Assembly: GCA_035578155.1 (NCBI GenBank)
Contig: JAPWDM010000003.1
Coordinates: forward strand, 22,408,916 to 22,472,915
Direction: 5' to 3'
Length of the DNA: 64,000 nt
Source of the DNA: Brachynemurus nebulosus
Taxonomy: Eukaryota; Arthropoda; Insecta; Neuroptera; Myrmeleontidae
The position numbers were made by a program, and so were the translations under genes. The number at the start of each line of letters is the position of its first letter. Within the stretch, counting starts at the first letter, position 1. A model generated the notes under the pieces. It was not told the origin of the DNA and searched no databases. It was given only the letters and a program-made list of their open reading frames with translations. Shown here piece after piece: positions 35,219-47,223 of the stretch.

Positions 35219-35361
35219 CTTTAATATCCGTATATAATTCTTCTTTAAGTTGAGACCCGGCGCGGGCGAAAATTTTATCACTAATTGGATTACTTTCACT
35301 CAATGATTCATTGGTGGAATTAACAATAGCGTCTACCTGTAACGTGGATATATCACCAATC
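35219..35361 (-). CDS. GDAP2: GDAP2 coding exon 2 (macrodomain core)
   Basis: 143-bp exon continuing the macrodomain, residues about 64-112. It encodes GDISTLQVDAIVNSTNESL, the canonical macrodomain opening (GDI....DAIVN..N) that lines the ADP-ribose pocket. The second Asn of the usual NAAN/NSTN motif is present, and the NSTN variant resembles the NTSN of vertebrate GDAP2. A segment ending ARAGSQLKEEL follows, matching the family's LAGPDLKEDL. The acceptor is TTGTAG before 35361 and the donor is GTAAAC at 35218. Phases fit both neighbours: it completes TG|G upstream and leaves one G for the next exon. Confidence 0.93.
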
Positions 35362-37395
35362 CTACAAGAGAAACAGATGTCAATTAATGCGTTGGTTAAT
35401 AATGAACGTAATGCAATGTCTTTTCAACAGTTAACATTTCAGACACTTAAACAAAGATTCACTAATTTGTTTACAATGAAAATATTTCACGATTTATTCT
35501 TAAGTTTCACATAATCGAATAAATTTTTACATAATTATTGCATGGATGATCAAACGAATTAACATAAGGTGAAGATTGACGGATGATCTCACCGTTTCAA
35601 AAAGAGGAAAAAAATCTCAATAACTACATAGCAGGTAATACTGTAATAGTCTAATAGCTATACAGAGATAAGTACAAAACTTATGTATTTTGTTTAAATT
35701 ATTTGTAATGACGTCAAATGTATTTGTGTTTGGAAATAATAGTTAATTTTATGGTATTTCTGTATTCGTGTACACTATGTTTCATTTAAAAATCAGTTAT
35801 CCAAACAATATTCCGAGAATCTCGCAACACATTTAAATGAAATTTTTAGTAACCCATTAAGTCCGATGTGCATTTTGAATAATTTCGTAATTTAGTGTGT
35901 ACGGGATAATCTCTCTTCTGTTTATTGATAAAACTTTAGTAATAGGGTTCTTGACTGAAGTTACAAAAATATTCTACAAGCATTGTTCTTCCATATCAAT
36001 TAAGTGATTTTTTTATTTTCGACAGATTCTGTAAAAAATCATCAAAAAAAATAACCCTACAATTTTAAATGAGAAAAAGGCGGGAAAAGCACCTCACTAT
36101 AGTGACGTCACAGTTTGAAGCAACTAAATGTCAATGTCAATATTTATAACCTCAAAACTTTGATTATATTCATAAAATGCCAAAGTAAAAGCAAATATTT
36201 TTTTGAATTCTGGTCGATTATTATTACTATATATATATATAAGCTAATAGAAATATTCAAAAGAAAACACAATTTCATCTCACCGATGAAAATTATCAAA
36301 ATCGACATATCTAGCTACAAAATGTTAGGTCATTTTCAAGAAATAGCGTGATTTCACTAATTTGAATATTTGTTGAAAAATGGCGATTTTCAAAATAAAA
36401 TTTGTAAATAGTTATCAAATCTTTTTATGTTTCATCATTAAAATTGGACATATGTAATAATAATGCATAGAATTATTTAACATTTGACACAAATTTTAAA
36501 TACAGTCAAGTACCGTATTGGAAGGTTTATTTTCTAATGTTGCCATCAACGTGTTAATATTGAGATTAAAATGTGATTCACGTTCCAAAATTTCAGCAAA
36601 ATACGAAAGCCTATAACTTGCTACAAATATTAAATCCTTATCATTTAAATGACAAATTTTTAGCTCACTAAATGGGTTGGTAAATCTTTTCATGTCAGGT
36701 AATATTGTCCACATTACGATCGAAGTCTCTAAAATTTATTCAGTGGACACAGCGATATTTTAATTTTATTAATGGAAATGAAACAATTAATCAGTTGAAT
36801 GCAAAAACAGCGTTTAGATTCGAACTTGCGATTCTAATTACAATCTCTAATACTACTCATTGAATTATTCTTTCTATTCAGTATCTTATTATGTATTGTT
36901 TTCAGAGTTCCGAAGCCTATTTTTGTGCAGTATGTCACTTTCCATCAGTCACAAAAAACTATAAGGCTGCCCGCATTTTTTCTACTACTTTCGATTTTAC
37001 ATGAGACACACGGTATATATTTAATATTCACCTAATTTACAAAATGCAAACTCTACAATAATTGGGAAATTATATACACTTTTTTCCCATTAGTAAAAAT
37101 TAATTGCTGGAAAAACAAATGTTGAATTCTTTTTTTATTTTACAAAAACTTTCCAACTAATACAACTATTTCCTAATTTCCAATCTTAATTATTATTAAA
37201 ATATTTTTAGATACGCTACTAACTACGACTGCATGAAGCCATAGAATTATTTGAAATATAGAAAATTATACGTATAATATGTCAATGAAATATTTTCTTT
37301 ATAATTTCTTTTACAAAGAGGAATTCCAAAACTCCAATTGGTATTCGAAACTAATCAGTGAAATAAGCATAAAATAAATAACATCAAATACTAAC
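35362..37395 (-). other. GDAP2 intron 1
   Basis: 2.0-kb intron with GT-AG ends. It holds the second copy of a dispersed repeat (36016-36487, listed separately). A minus-strand open stretch at 36496-36714 has no recognisable similarity and is probably chance. Nothing else is seen. Confidence 0.85.
36016..36487 (+). repeat. Dispersed repeat, copy 2 (pairs with 29048-29515)
   Basis: Located in GDAP2 intron 1. It matches copy 1 over nearly its full length with modest divergence and carries a short (AT)n tract at 36229-36240 absent from copy 1. Confidence 0.8.
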
Positions 37396-37590
37396 CATAC
37401 AATAATTTTCCGATTTATTTCTAAATTATATGGGAATGGGCTGACTGAATGTTTAGGTGGATCACCGCTGATTTTATAATCAACAACGTTTTGCGTCGGT
37501 GAAATTTGACTCCAACGTTTCAATGTAGAAATATTTACAACCTCCGCTGCCACACCAAGAGGCTCACGTTCCATATCCAACCGCATTCAG
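37396..37590 (-). CDS. GDAP2: GDAP2 exon with start codon (coding exon 1, N-terminus and start of macrodomain)
   Basis: This is the first coding exon of a GDAP2 orthologue, a protein with an N-terminal macrodomain (an ADP-ribose-binding fold) and a C-terminal CRAL-TRIO domain. The coding part starts at ATG 37586; a second in-frame ATG at 37574 gives a start closer to vertebrate GDAP2 (MEREPLG against MDPLG), so the exact start is open. It encodes about 64 residues, including SPFPYNLEINRKIIVW, which matches the family block SPFLYN..VNGKVVLW. On the minus strand a pyrimidine-rich tract ending in TTTTAG lies just upstream of 37590, so the exon probably begins at a splice acceptor and its first four bases are 5' UTR. 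The donor is GTTAGT at 37395; the Trp64 codon is split TG|G. Family function is poorly defined; vertebrate GDAP2 is linked to stress responses and neuronal integrity. Assignment is by recalled family sequence, not by a search. Confidence 0.9.
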
Positions 37591-38266
37591 CTAAAACCAA
37601 AAAGAAAAAAGAACTTTAATATCATTACAATTTTTTTTCTATTTCTAGCTCATTGTCAATAAATAATAAACCATATTATAATATTTCAAAAACAAAGAAG
37701 ATAAAGGTAAAGATAAAAGTTTATCTATGCCTTACTGGTTGCAAGAAGGATGATAAAAGGACTTTAATGCAACGACATTCTAATTATGCTGTTAAATGAT
37801 TAAGCTGACAGTAAGATCAGTTAACAAACCCAACAGAAAGAGTCGCGGTAAGAATTATAACACGCTGCCTTCTTGCGTGAAATTAAATATTCAAGAGATT
37901 GCAAACTATGGACCAAGGTTAATAAGTTTTGGGCACAGTTTTAATTGAGCAACAAAAAAAGCTAATTGAGCAGCAATATGTGAGCAGTAATATAAACAAA
38001 TGCATATATGACCAGCTCGTAAACCATTTGAACGTCAAACAGGGCCCGCTACAGGGGGGCAACTCGGGCAGAAAATAAAAAAGAAAAAAAAGAAAGGTCG
38101 CCGGTTGTCTAAAAAAGAAAAAAGGGCGGCATTTATACAGCTGACAGCTTGTGGCGGAATTATTCCTTTTTGTTCGGGGCGGCGTAAAAGCTAGAGCAGG
38201 CGCTGCGTCAAATAATACAGTAATATACTAAAAAAATCACGAGCAGTATATTTTGTTCAACATGTA
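37591..38266. other. Region immediately upstream of the GDAP2 start exon
   Basis: Probably a 5' UTR intron, given the acceptor at 37591-37592. It contains no recognised gene. 38030-38240 is a mixed purine-rich and G+C-richer patch of unknown nature. I could not find a convincing promoter or 5' UTR exon. Confidence 0.5.
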
Positions 38267-38933
38267 AGGGGGGACGGTCCTCCAGAACTTTCAAATTTTT
38301 CATTTTTTGTTTTGATTTAAAAGTTTATTTGAACTTTAAGGAATATATTTCTAATGTTTTAATCCCAACAGAAAGATTATCTTAGATAACGATAAACTGC
38401 TTTTAACTCTACTTTTCAAGAACGAAAACTTTTTAATAGCGTTTTTCTCCGCGCCGTGGAACATAACTTAAAAAATTATTAAGGTATTAACTTGAAATTG
38501 TCTACAGATATTCTTTAAGATATTGACCTTTGCATATACCTAAAATTTTGCATAAATTATTACTATAAATATTGTTTATAACAATTTGTTTATAAAAAAA
38601 AGTGATATTTTTTTCTCTTTGATTTTAAATTGTGAAAAAAAAATTCTCATCAGAAATAGGTATATGCAAAGCGTAATGACTTATTTTAATAAAATTTTTT
38701 TGCCCGTTTGAATTCAGTTGATTACAAGAGGCTGGGCATTCCACGGCGCAAATTAAAAGAGTCAACTTGGAACAGCTGTAGCGTCGCCATTTTTTCTTTT
38801 TTTGCGTCAAAATTTATGAGTGAATACACCATAACATGTACTATACTATGTAACTTCATTTGATACAATAAATGAATCCAGTTTCTTAAAAAAAATTATT
38901 TAAAAACCTGTTGTCTGGAGGAGCCTCCCCTTT
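38267..38933. mobile_element. TA-flanked element with inverted ends
   Basis: About 667 bp between TA dinucleotides (38265-38266, 38934-38935). The left end AGGGGGGACGGTCCTCCAGA pairs with the right end (reversed AAAGGGGAGGCTCCTCCAGA). Internal pairs include CGCGCCGTGGAA with TTCCACGGCG, and TTTGCATATACCTA with TAGGTATATGCAAA. Non-coding; superfamily not certain. Confidence 0.7.
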
Positions 38934-38935
38934 TA

Positions 38936-41900
38936 ATATCTTTTTGGCTTCCTGTAAAGTCAGTTAAATATACTCTGGTGAATTAATTTTATTGAACTAA
39001 ATTAATTAAAGAAATTTAATTTCTGCGTTTGTGTATTCTGATACTTTAAATAAAGTAAGATTTCTTACAAAATCAACTATAACAACTTCCTTGTATTCAA
39101 ATGTAAGTTCCGTTCATTCGCTTGAGTTCCATGAGTTCGCTTTATACGTGATATTTTCCAAACCAGTCCCAATATCTAAATTTTAACCAGGTTTCTCAAA
39201 TATATAATTTGTATTTCTTCAGCTCATTTCTGTTTTTTTTTTTTTTTTTTTAATGAATAAATAAATAAATACAACTTTTATAAATGATCAAAAAATGAAT
39301 ATTTGTTCAACAATAGAATTGAATTGAACAGGAAATTCAAAACCATTCTTTTATCTCTATTTCTTTAAATATTTTACTTTCAACATCTTCAAAAATAGGA
39401 AACATGGTAGTAATCTCATATATGTATGTCATTTAAAAAAAAATCAAGCAAATCAGTCAATTTGCCACTTAGTAATTTTTTCTGCTGCTCGATAATTCTT
39501 TTTGCTGCTGAATTATAATTATTTTTGCTAATCATTATTTGTTCTTTTAGCATGCCAAATTGTATTACATATTATGCTGAACACAGTTTGCTGGCAAGAT
39601 AATTTAGCTGCCGTTGAAATAATTCTCTCATCGTTAAAATATTTTTTAACTGATAGTGATAAATTTTGCCATTCAATAAATGAAATTGCTGCTCAAATAA
39701 TTTATTCCTATAGTTTTAACACAGTATTACCTATTTTGAAATTTGTCTTTAACGTCTAAATATCTTGGGTTTTTGTTATTTTAGAACAAGACTTAGGCTT
39801 TTTAATAATTCGTGAATAAACTTCAAATTACTACCTCAACCAACCCCATTTTATTACTCTTTCAATTTTAAGTACTAATAGATAAAAAAAAATATAATGT
39901 CGATCCTTCTTCCTTCCACTTGCAGTCAAATTATAGAAGAAACTCTCCATTTTCAAGCAGGAATACATGAATGTTTCTAAGCCCTTTAAGTATCATTCAA
40001 AAAATTTTAGATAAAAAGTGTAAAAAGTCCAATGAACTTTATGGTGACCAGATGGAAAAATAATCAATCTACAGTGAGATCATAAACTTTACAATTCACT
40101 CTAATAAATTTATCAATACCTTTAACTAGATCCATCTCCTCGATTAATGAAAAACACATGACTACAGTAATTTAAACAACGTCCTAATATAACACACAAA
40201 GATACAAAAACAAAACACTACAACACTAATGTCTGTTTTCCAGAAAACAAAACAGAGTCTCTTATAAAAGTCCCGTGTTTGAATAAAATTATGCGTACAG
40301 TTGACTAAAACAACACTGAAAGAATACTGAAAGATAACATTTAATACCTGTGTCCGTATATGCTAAGTAGTGAAGCAATACATTATAGTTCAACGTAATC
40401 TAACGAAAACAATTTTAAAACAAAAATGGAAGAATTTAATTAGTTTGAATAGCGGAATTTATGACAAATGAACAAATAATAGTAATGTAAATTTAACTAC
40501 ATAATACATATATGTGGAGGTACGTTTCAAATACCATTTTACCTAAAATTGTACAGAGATATTAACATTTTACTTCCCATGTTTTCAGTATCCGAAAATA
40601 ATCAAATCACAACAACCGTAGAAGCTGATCGCGATCAATATTTAGAATAAACAAAACACTTAAAAATATTTATAAAAACTTTATTAGTTTTTTTTTTTTT
40701 TAAGATTTGTTTTTACGAGTTTATTACCTTACTTCCTGTTGTTGAGTACGTATGTTGAATCATTTTATGTATTTATTTATACAAAGTTTCTTTAAAAATA
40801 TTGCCGGCCGTTGGGGAAGTTTACGCTGGTGAAGCCGAATATTAGCAGCATGGTTAAAGCTCGATTTATATAAGGGCACTTGAGGTACGTGCGCTAGGGC
40901 CGTCCCACAATAATAGCCTCCACAGTAATAAATCGCCAGTGGGAGTAGAATAGGAAGGGTAAGTTTTTTATTTTTCACTCGTTAACTGTATTTTTCAGGA
41001 AAAATAAGAAAAATTTCGAAAACTTCGTTAATTTTCTTATCGTCTTATTAGGGGCCTCCACAAAATTATTCACGGGCATCCACACAAAAAGTACTCAGGC
41101 ACTTGTTAAAGGTAAATCCGACCCTAAGCATGGTATTCTTTTATGTCCTTAAATTCCAGTAGCGATCCACTCTAATTTGTTATTATTGGAAACATTCTAA
41201 CCATCTTGTACATATGTAGAGCCGGCAGAATAAACTAGCCAAGTCCAAAATTTGAAATATTTTATAGGCAAAAAGGTTAATATAGTGATCAAGATACATT
41301 TTGTCAAGAGGTCATAAGAAAAAATTCCTACCTAACAGTTTTATTTCAATTAAATAATATTTAAAATATGCAGAGATTAAATATAAATAGTTTGTTGTTT
41401 TTACTCTCTGCTGCAAAGTTCTCGTTTTAGACTTAATAAACTTGAATTTACTTTTTAGTACGTTTTAGCTCATATAAATGAATACTAGAAACTTTATTTG
41501 AGAGACAGGAGGTCTTGCTGAAATACACAGTTCCTTCTTGTATCCAAATAGCTCTTTTTCCTTACATAATCCTAATTCTTGTATATTCTGATCTAGCCTA
41601 TATTCATGTAAAATATTTTTGCTTTCTAATAGTCAAAGAATTTTAAAAATTGGCCCAGAATTTTTCAGTGTATTTCTTATATATTTATAGATAATACTAT
41701 TAAAGATAAATTTAGATACAATAGCTTTAAGACTAGTAAGATTTGGCTATCAGAAAATAAATTCTGCAAAAGCAGTCTCTTACAAGTTGTCTCGAATTTG
41801 CTTGTGTAAACAAACTGGTTTTTGAAATTAAACTCCATATGTTTGTAAGTAAAAATACCGTGTCTGCATGGTATTACACGACCTTAAAACCGATTGAAAT

Positions 41901-42440
41901 ACATATGTATGTGGATACTATTGATTTTCATTTTTATTATATAATGTTTAAACAGTGAGTTAGTTAACTGTTTATAATAAGATTATTTTAACAACTTGAA
42001 AAAACAAGTAAAATAGTTTCAGTAATAGAGCACTATAACGCCAAATTCCATAACGCACTGTTAGGCCCGTTTCACACTATATACCGCTCTCGATAGGCTC
42101 CCAATTCGATAAAATATTCTAACAGAAAAAACAATGAGTGTATACATATCATCACTACGATCCAAAGTTCCGATCGCGGTGCAATACCCATACAACTCAA
42201 GGAATACTTTATCGGGGTGAAATCAGACTTGTTATGACTTGTACCGATGGTGTGAACATTTTCTTAATGCCACCACTCCGTTGCAATTTAGTCATACTAC
42301 GAGAAGATTTTATTGAACGGAGAGCGAATCGACAGCGAACCAGCAACATATGGAAAGCGGGACTATAGTGTGGCTTAAGAACGAATACTGAACGCCACAA
42401 CGGTACAATATTTTTGTTAGAAAAGGAGAAAATGTCCGGG
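38936..42440. other. Stretch without a recognised gene
   Basis: A+T-rich. A G+C-richer patch at 40800-41120 shares CTCGTTAACTGTATTTTT with 18470-18490, pointing to a very old repeat. A possible degenerate inverted-ended element spans about 42060-42375 (TTTCACACTATA at one side, CTATAGTGTGG at the other). The short reading frames here match nothing I recognise. Confidence 0.5.
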
Positions 42441-42464
42441 CTAACTTGATAGGGACATATAATC

Positions 42465-42870
42465 GACCAAATGGACGGAAAACGACATTTCATATTACAC
42501 GACCTAATGTTATTCCTATACTAGTGGCCGAAATGATTCTAGGCTACAAGAATTCCATTTAAAATTAAAGAATTGCTTTTAGACTTTTCTGCGATGCTTA
42601 AGAAAGTGCCGTCATTTATATAAATTACACGGGCGACCAAGTGGTCGGAAAACGACATTTCATATTACACTACCTAATGTTATTCCAACTAATAGCAGAA
42701 ATGACTCCAAGTTACAAGAATTCTATTTAAAATTAAAAAATGTTTTTAAACATTTCTCTAATGCTTAAGAAAATGTTCATATTTATCTAAATTGCATGGT
42801 CGACCAAGAAAGCGAAAAACGGCTTTCCATATCAAATATAAATGTATACGTATTTTAGGAATCGTCATAT
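42465..42870. repeat. Tandem repeat of about 170 bp, 2.4 copies
   Basis: Units start at 42465, 42635 and 42802 with CGACCAA..G..CGGAAAACG. The first two share GACATTTCATATTACAC, ACCTAATGTTATTCC, CAAGAATTC.ATTTAAAATTAA and ATGCTTAAGAAA. The third is truncated and more diverged. The unit length is similar to many insect satellite monomers. Confidence 0.85.
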
Positions 42871-42879
42871 TATGTGACT

Positions 42880-45234
42880 GACTAAGTTTCAGGACGCTGA
42901 TTTAGAGGATTCTGTTTGGAGCTTTTTTCGTACACAACTTGCATCGGTATAAAATTATGAAAACACTCGTTTTTATACAGCTTTCAGCAAGAGTTTAAGG
43001 TTTTTTCAGAGTATTAATCACTTCGTGAGCCAGTTGGCAGCTTAGTAATTAATTGTATACATTTTATTCCCTCCCATATACTTACAATTTAATTTGATTA
43101 TACATGTTTCTGATTAAACGTTACGTAATTTTTGATGTAACACAGAATAACAGCATTAAAGTGATTACATTATTTGTTTATTTCTAAAGTATTAAAAAAA
43201 GGAAGGAACTATTACATAATGGTAAATAAAATCGAGTGGATATATAGATTATAAAAATTATTTACAATATCCAGTATTCTGAACAAAAAAACAAAAAAGA
43301 AAATCACTAAAAAAAGTAACACCTAAACAAGATTTAATAAAATTCCTTCCAGATAATATTGACGTCAATCAATGCGCTTCAATTAATACCATAATGAACC
43401 ATTTTTTGTTCGTGAGATATTGTACAGGAAAAAATGTCTACTTACATGTGAACATGTGCGCACAGTCATTTACACACACAAGTACATATTTTTAAAAATA
43501 ATATAAAAATACTGTAGTGACTTCACAGCATTTATGAATACTGCGAAATCTTTGAAATAAAACTATCGGTACATATTTAATACCAAAACTTAGTACGATA
43601 ATATCTGTCTACCCTCTGAACTTCGAGGATTTCTTACATCCTATAAAAATCTGTAGAGACAAAACAAAATAAAATCTGTCTTTTTCCAATTTTTTTCGAA
43701 AACTAGTTTACATAGAATAATCGTAGGGTCAAAACTCCAATTTCTCTCACAGTCTCGGGCTTAACTCTCACCACGACTTAATACAAATACTACAAATTTG
43801 ATTTTAATTTTCGGACTGATAACAAATGCTGGAAAGTTAACAAATTCAACAATATTAAAAATAGCACAGTTATAATATGTAGATATTACATTATTATTTA
43901 TAAATATTCATTAGTATTAGTAATTTTCCATGGAATATTGACAAATGTCATACAGTGACTTAAGTATTTATCTACAACAAAAAAAAAAAAAAAAAAATTA
44001 AACAGTTTTAGTTAATGCTTATTTTTAAAAGAATTTTTATTCTCATTTTAGCTTATTAGGGAAAAGTGGGTCAAAATGGAATATCTCCACAGGGCCGACT
44101 TGAGGGTTGAGGGCGGTGCAAACGGTACACCGCACTAGACCTCGCGTTTCTGTAGCCCCCGCGTCTACATAATTGCTTGATTTTATAAAATAAAAATCGT
44201 AAATATGACTTTTGAATGATAATATGTATTTGTTTATTTAATGAAATTAAAATTTGTTGTGAAATTCTCAGTTCCACAATCACAATTTTAAATATACGTA
44301 TTACAATATTTATTTAAAAATATGTAATTTATTTCAACTTTATCCAAATTTTGTTACTATTCTGAAAATTATATTAAACTATATCATCGTCATAAACAAA
44401 CATTGGAAATAAGTTATGGTATTTATATGTTACAGTCAAAACAATTAGTTTGTGTTCTATTATTTTCATATATTTTCTACATTTAAAAAAGGTATCAAAT
44501 TTTATAATTAAAACTGGACACATTGCGTTCAAAAGAGAATCAAGAAATTTCATGTTAATATAGGGACGGAGGCAAGATGGGATAGACATACCTATATTTT
44601 AATTGAACCCCATCTTACCCATCATTTATCAACATGACTGTTTTTTAATAATTTGTTGATTTACTTTCTTAATAATAAGATATCTTTTTGTGGAGAATGA
44701 CTAGAAATTATGCACGTATCGTCTTGTCCTGTTGAGTAACCATTCAAAAGGATCCATAGGATCTCCATCTCAGACCACGCCCGTAAGTGTGGCAAAACAG
44801 ATAGAAATGCAATTTCTTATACATATTCATACATATAATTTATGAAAATCTTAAAAGTTTTTTTTTTTTTTTTGGGGGGGGGGTGTCAATCTAGAAGACT
44901 GATTATCAAAGACAGTAAAAATAATTTTAAAAAGTCTTAATCCAAAAACTCAAATTTTATTCGTCACCAAACTTTACCTGCCCGATTTTCACCACCATTT
45001 CCTACCAACAAAAATAAATAGAGTTTTAAAATAATTAATTACAATTTAAAAAAATTATAGTATTTAAAAATCGATTCATCACGTGCCTACAGATTTTAAA
45101 GTGGATAGACACCGATTAAATTATTTAAATATTATACTTATGCCTCAAATTAAATCTTATGTTGCCCTTTTTCTGTTGTCATCTCGTTTTTTTATTAAGA
45201 CAAATACATATTTGATCTTTATCACTTTTAAATA
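42880..45234. other. Stretch without a recognised gene
   Basis: Holds poly(A) at 43979-43997 and a 16-T plus 10-G run at 44858-44883. 44080-44170 is a small G+C-richer patch. Nothing else is recognised. Confidence 0.55.
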
Positions 45235-45392
45235 GGGTAGGTTCGCTAGTTTTCGTCCAATTAGTGGAGCTGATAGCTTTGCGACATAAAAAGAATATTG
45301 TTGAACTGATCTAATGCTAATGAATTCTATTGCTATTTATTGCTTACATAGTCTATTTTAAGTTGACATAAAATAATAACTAATTACGTTCT

Positions 45393-45430
<38 letters not shown>

Positions 45431-46340
45431 AAAAATAATAATGATAAATATACAGATTTCGCTAGTTTTCGTCCAAAAAAGTTAGTTTTCGACCACCATT
45501 TAGGTTAAAAATTGTTATAAAAAAATTAATTTTAATAAAAAGCAAATGCTTATATGTATTCAGAACCTTTTATCTTCTTTCTTAAACCTTTTTATTTTAT
45601 TTTATTTTATAACTTTTTTGATTATAAGGTTATCTAAAAGTTTGAAAATATAATTCACTTACAGAAAAATATATGGACGAAAACTGAAAAGTACAATTTA
45701 ATGCAGTTTTCAGTTTTCGTCCATGTAATTTAAACTTTTGTAATTCATTCTACGCAAATAATTGAGTGGACGAAAATTAAATCTCTAATCAAGCAGCCGA
45801 TGATAATTGTCCAAAATAAAGCTTTTTACTATTTCACAATATTTAGCTAGATTGAGAAATAGAATAAATTTCATTTGATTGTTTCAGTTTTCGTCCAAGT
45901 GGACGAAAACTGAAGTTTTTAAGGAACTGATTACTTAATATCCGTCGATCAAATTTTTACAACTCAATTTAAATTTTTAAAAAATTTTCACTTCTAATTA
46001 CGTTCAATGTCTCTTAAATATTAGTATAAAAACAAGAAATAAAACTTAATCACGCCATAACAGTATTAAAACTAACTGTGAAATGTCATCATGTCACTTT
46101 TTTTTTGTTAATTTACACACTGCCTGTCCAACATGAAAACAACTGGCTAATTAATAATTTTTTATTAAATACGCAACTCTATCAAGTAAATATTTTTTAT
46201 CTGTGTTGTCACTGTTTATGAGTCAGGAATGTAACAAAATCAAACTTGCTCGGTTATCTGTTTTTATAATTCTATTATATGCTATTGTACAGTAAAATGG
46301 ACGAAAACTGGCTCTGGACGGGTAACTAGCGAAGCTACCC
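45235..46340. mobile_element. TA-flanked transposon with nine copies of a 12-bp motif
   Basis: 1106 bp between TA dinucleotides (45233-45234, 46341-46342). Ends are GGGTAGGTTCGCTAGTT and, reversed, GGGTAGCTTCGCTAGTT. The motif AGTTTTCGTCCA occurs forward at 45248, 45464, 45484 (one mismatch), 45712 and 45886, and inverted at 45674, 45767 (one mismatch), 45900 and 46298. Two copies in the middle (45886 and 45900) are back to back. No transposase is recognised. The motif could be a transposase- or host-factor-binding site. Confidence 0.8.
45394..45426. repeat. Poly(T) tract
   Basis: 33 consecutive T inside the 45235-46340 element. Confidence 0.97.
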
Positions 46341-46342
46341 TA

Positions 46343-47223
46343 TGTTTTGAAAAATATTTTAACTAGTCTGTCTAAGGTACCAGCGATGTAATGTTATCAG
46401 TTTATCAATTGTGGGTAACCTGCGGAATATGTAAATCATTATTTATCCAAAACGCATTATATATTTACTCGTATTATTGGTTAATATTAGTTTTAAGAAA
46501 ATATGAAAAGGAGTGTTCTTGTGTAAAATTGTATCTTCTTTAATTTGACTCAAATAAACGCAAAAAATCGATCTGTCCTGCCATTTTTTCAAGATGGTGG
46601 TAGGTTTGTGAGCTCGAATCATGATAAACTTACAATATACTTTGCTTGGTAGTTAAAATTTATGCGTGAAATGAAATTTTTTGTCAGCATTCACCTAACT
46701 ACGTAAAACAACCGACTACTGTAGCTCTATATGTTGTGAAATCCAAACAGTTCTCGGCTTACTCAATTTACAATAATCGTTGATCGAAAACTTCGGTTCA
46801 ATTCCGATAGTAAATGATTTCTAAATACTCTCTTAAATATTTGGAATTTATCTCATTTACTTTCTCATATTTTATTAACTGATCACAAGTGAGTGTAGCA
46901 TCACTGCCAGTGGCACGAAGAAGATGGTTAGCACACAGCTACCTCGTACTCGTAACAGACTTTTATCCAATCTTTAAAGTGATTTTGTACTTAAGCTGCA
47001 TCTTATCTGAAATTCTATGTCTTATCCATATTATTAACGTCATGTTTGGAAAAAGAATAACTTTAAGACAAGGATAGAGGGTGAACTATCTTTATTGAAA
47101 ATTACGAAAAAAAATTCTAATGTTATATCAATCAGTAAAAAGAATTTAAAAAACCAATAGATATCATCACATGTTTCGGACTGTTAAATACCTAACTACC
47201 AAAAATTAAAATTTGAAGTTTTT
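46343..47223. other. Stretch without a recognised gene
   Basis: A+T-rich. A plus-strand open stretch at 46889-47077 has no recognisable similarity and no sign of being a gene. Confidence 0.55.

Noticed and set aside
40760..40978. 72-residue minus-strand reading frame in a G+C-richer patch
   Set aside because: No recognisable domain, no splice or expression evidence, and the patch shares motifs with another repeat-like stretch at 18345-18560.
42209..42493. 94-residue minus-strand reading frame
   Set aside because: Overlaps an unrelated frame on the other strand and runs into the ~170-bp tandem repeat; no family resemblance.
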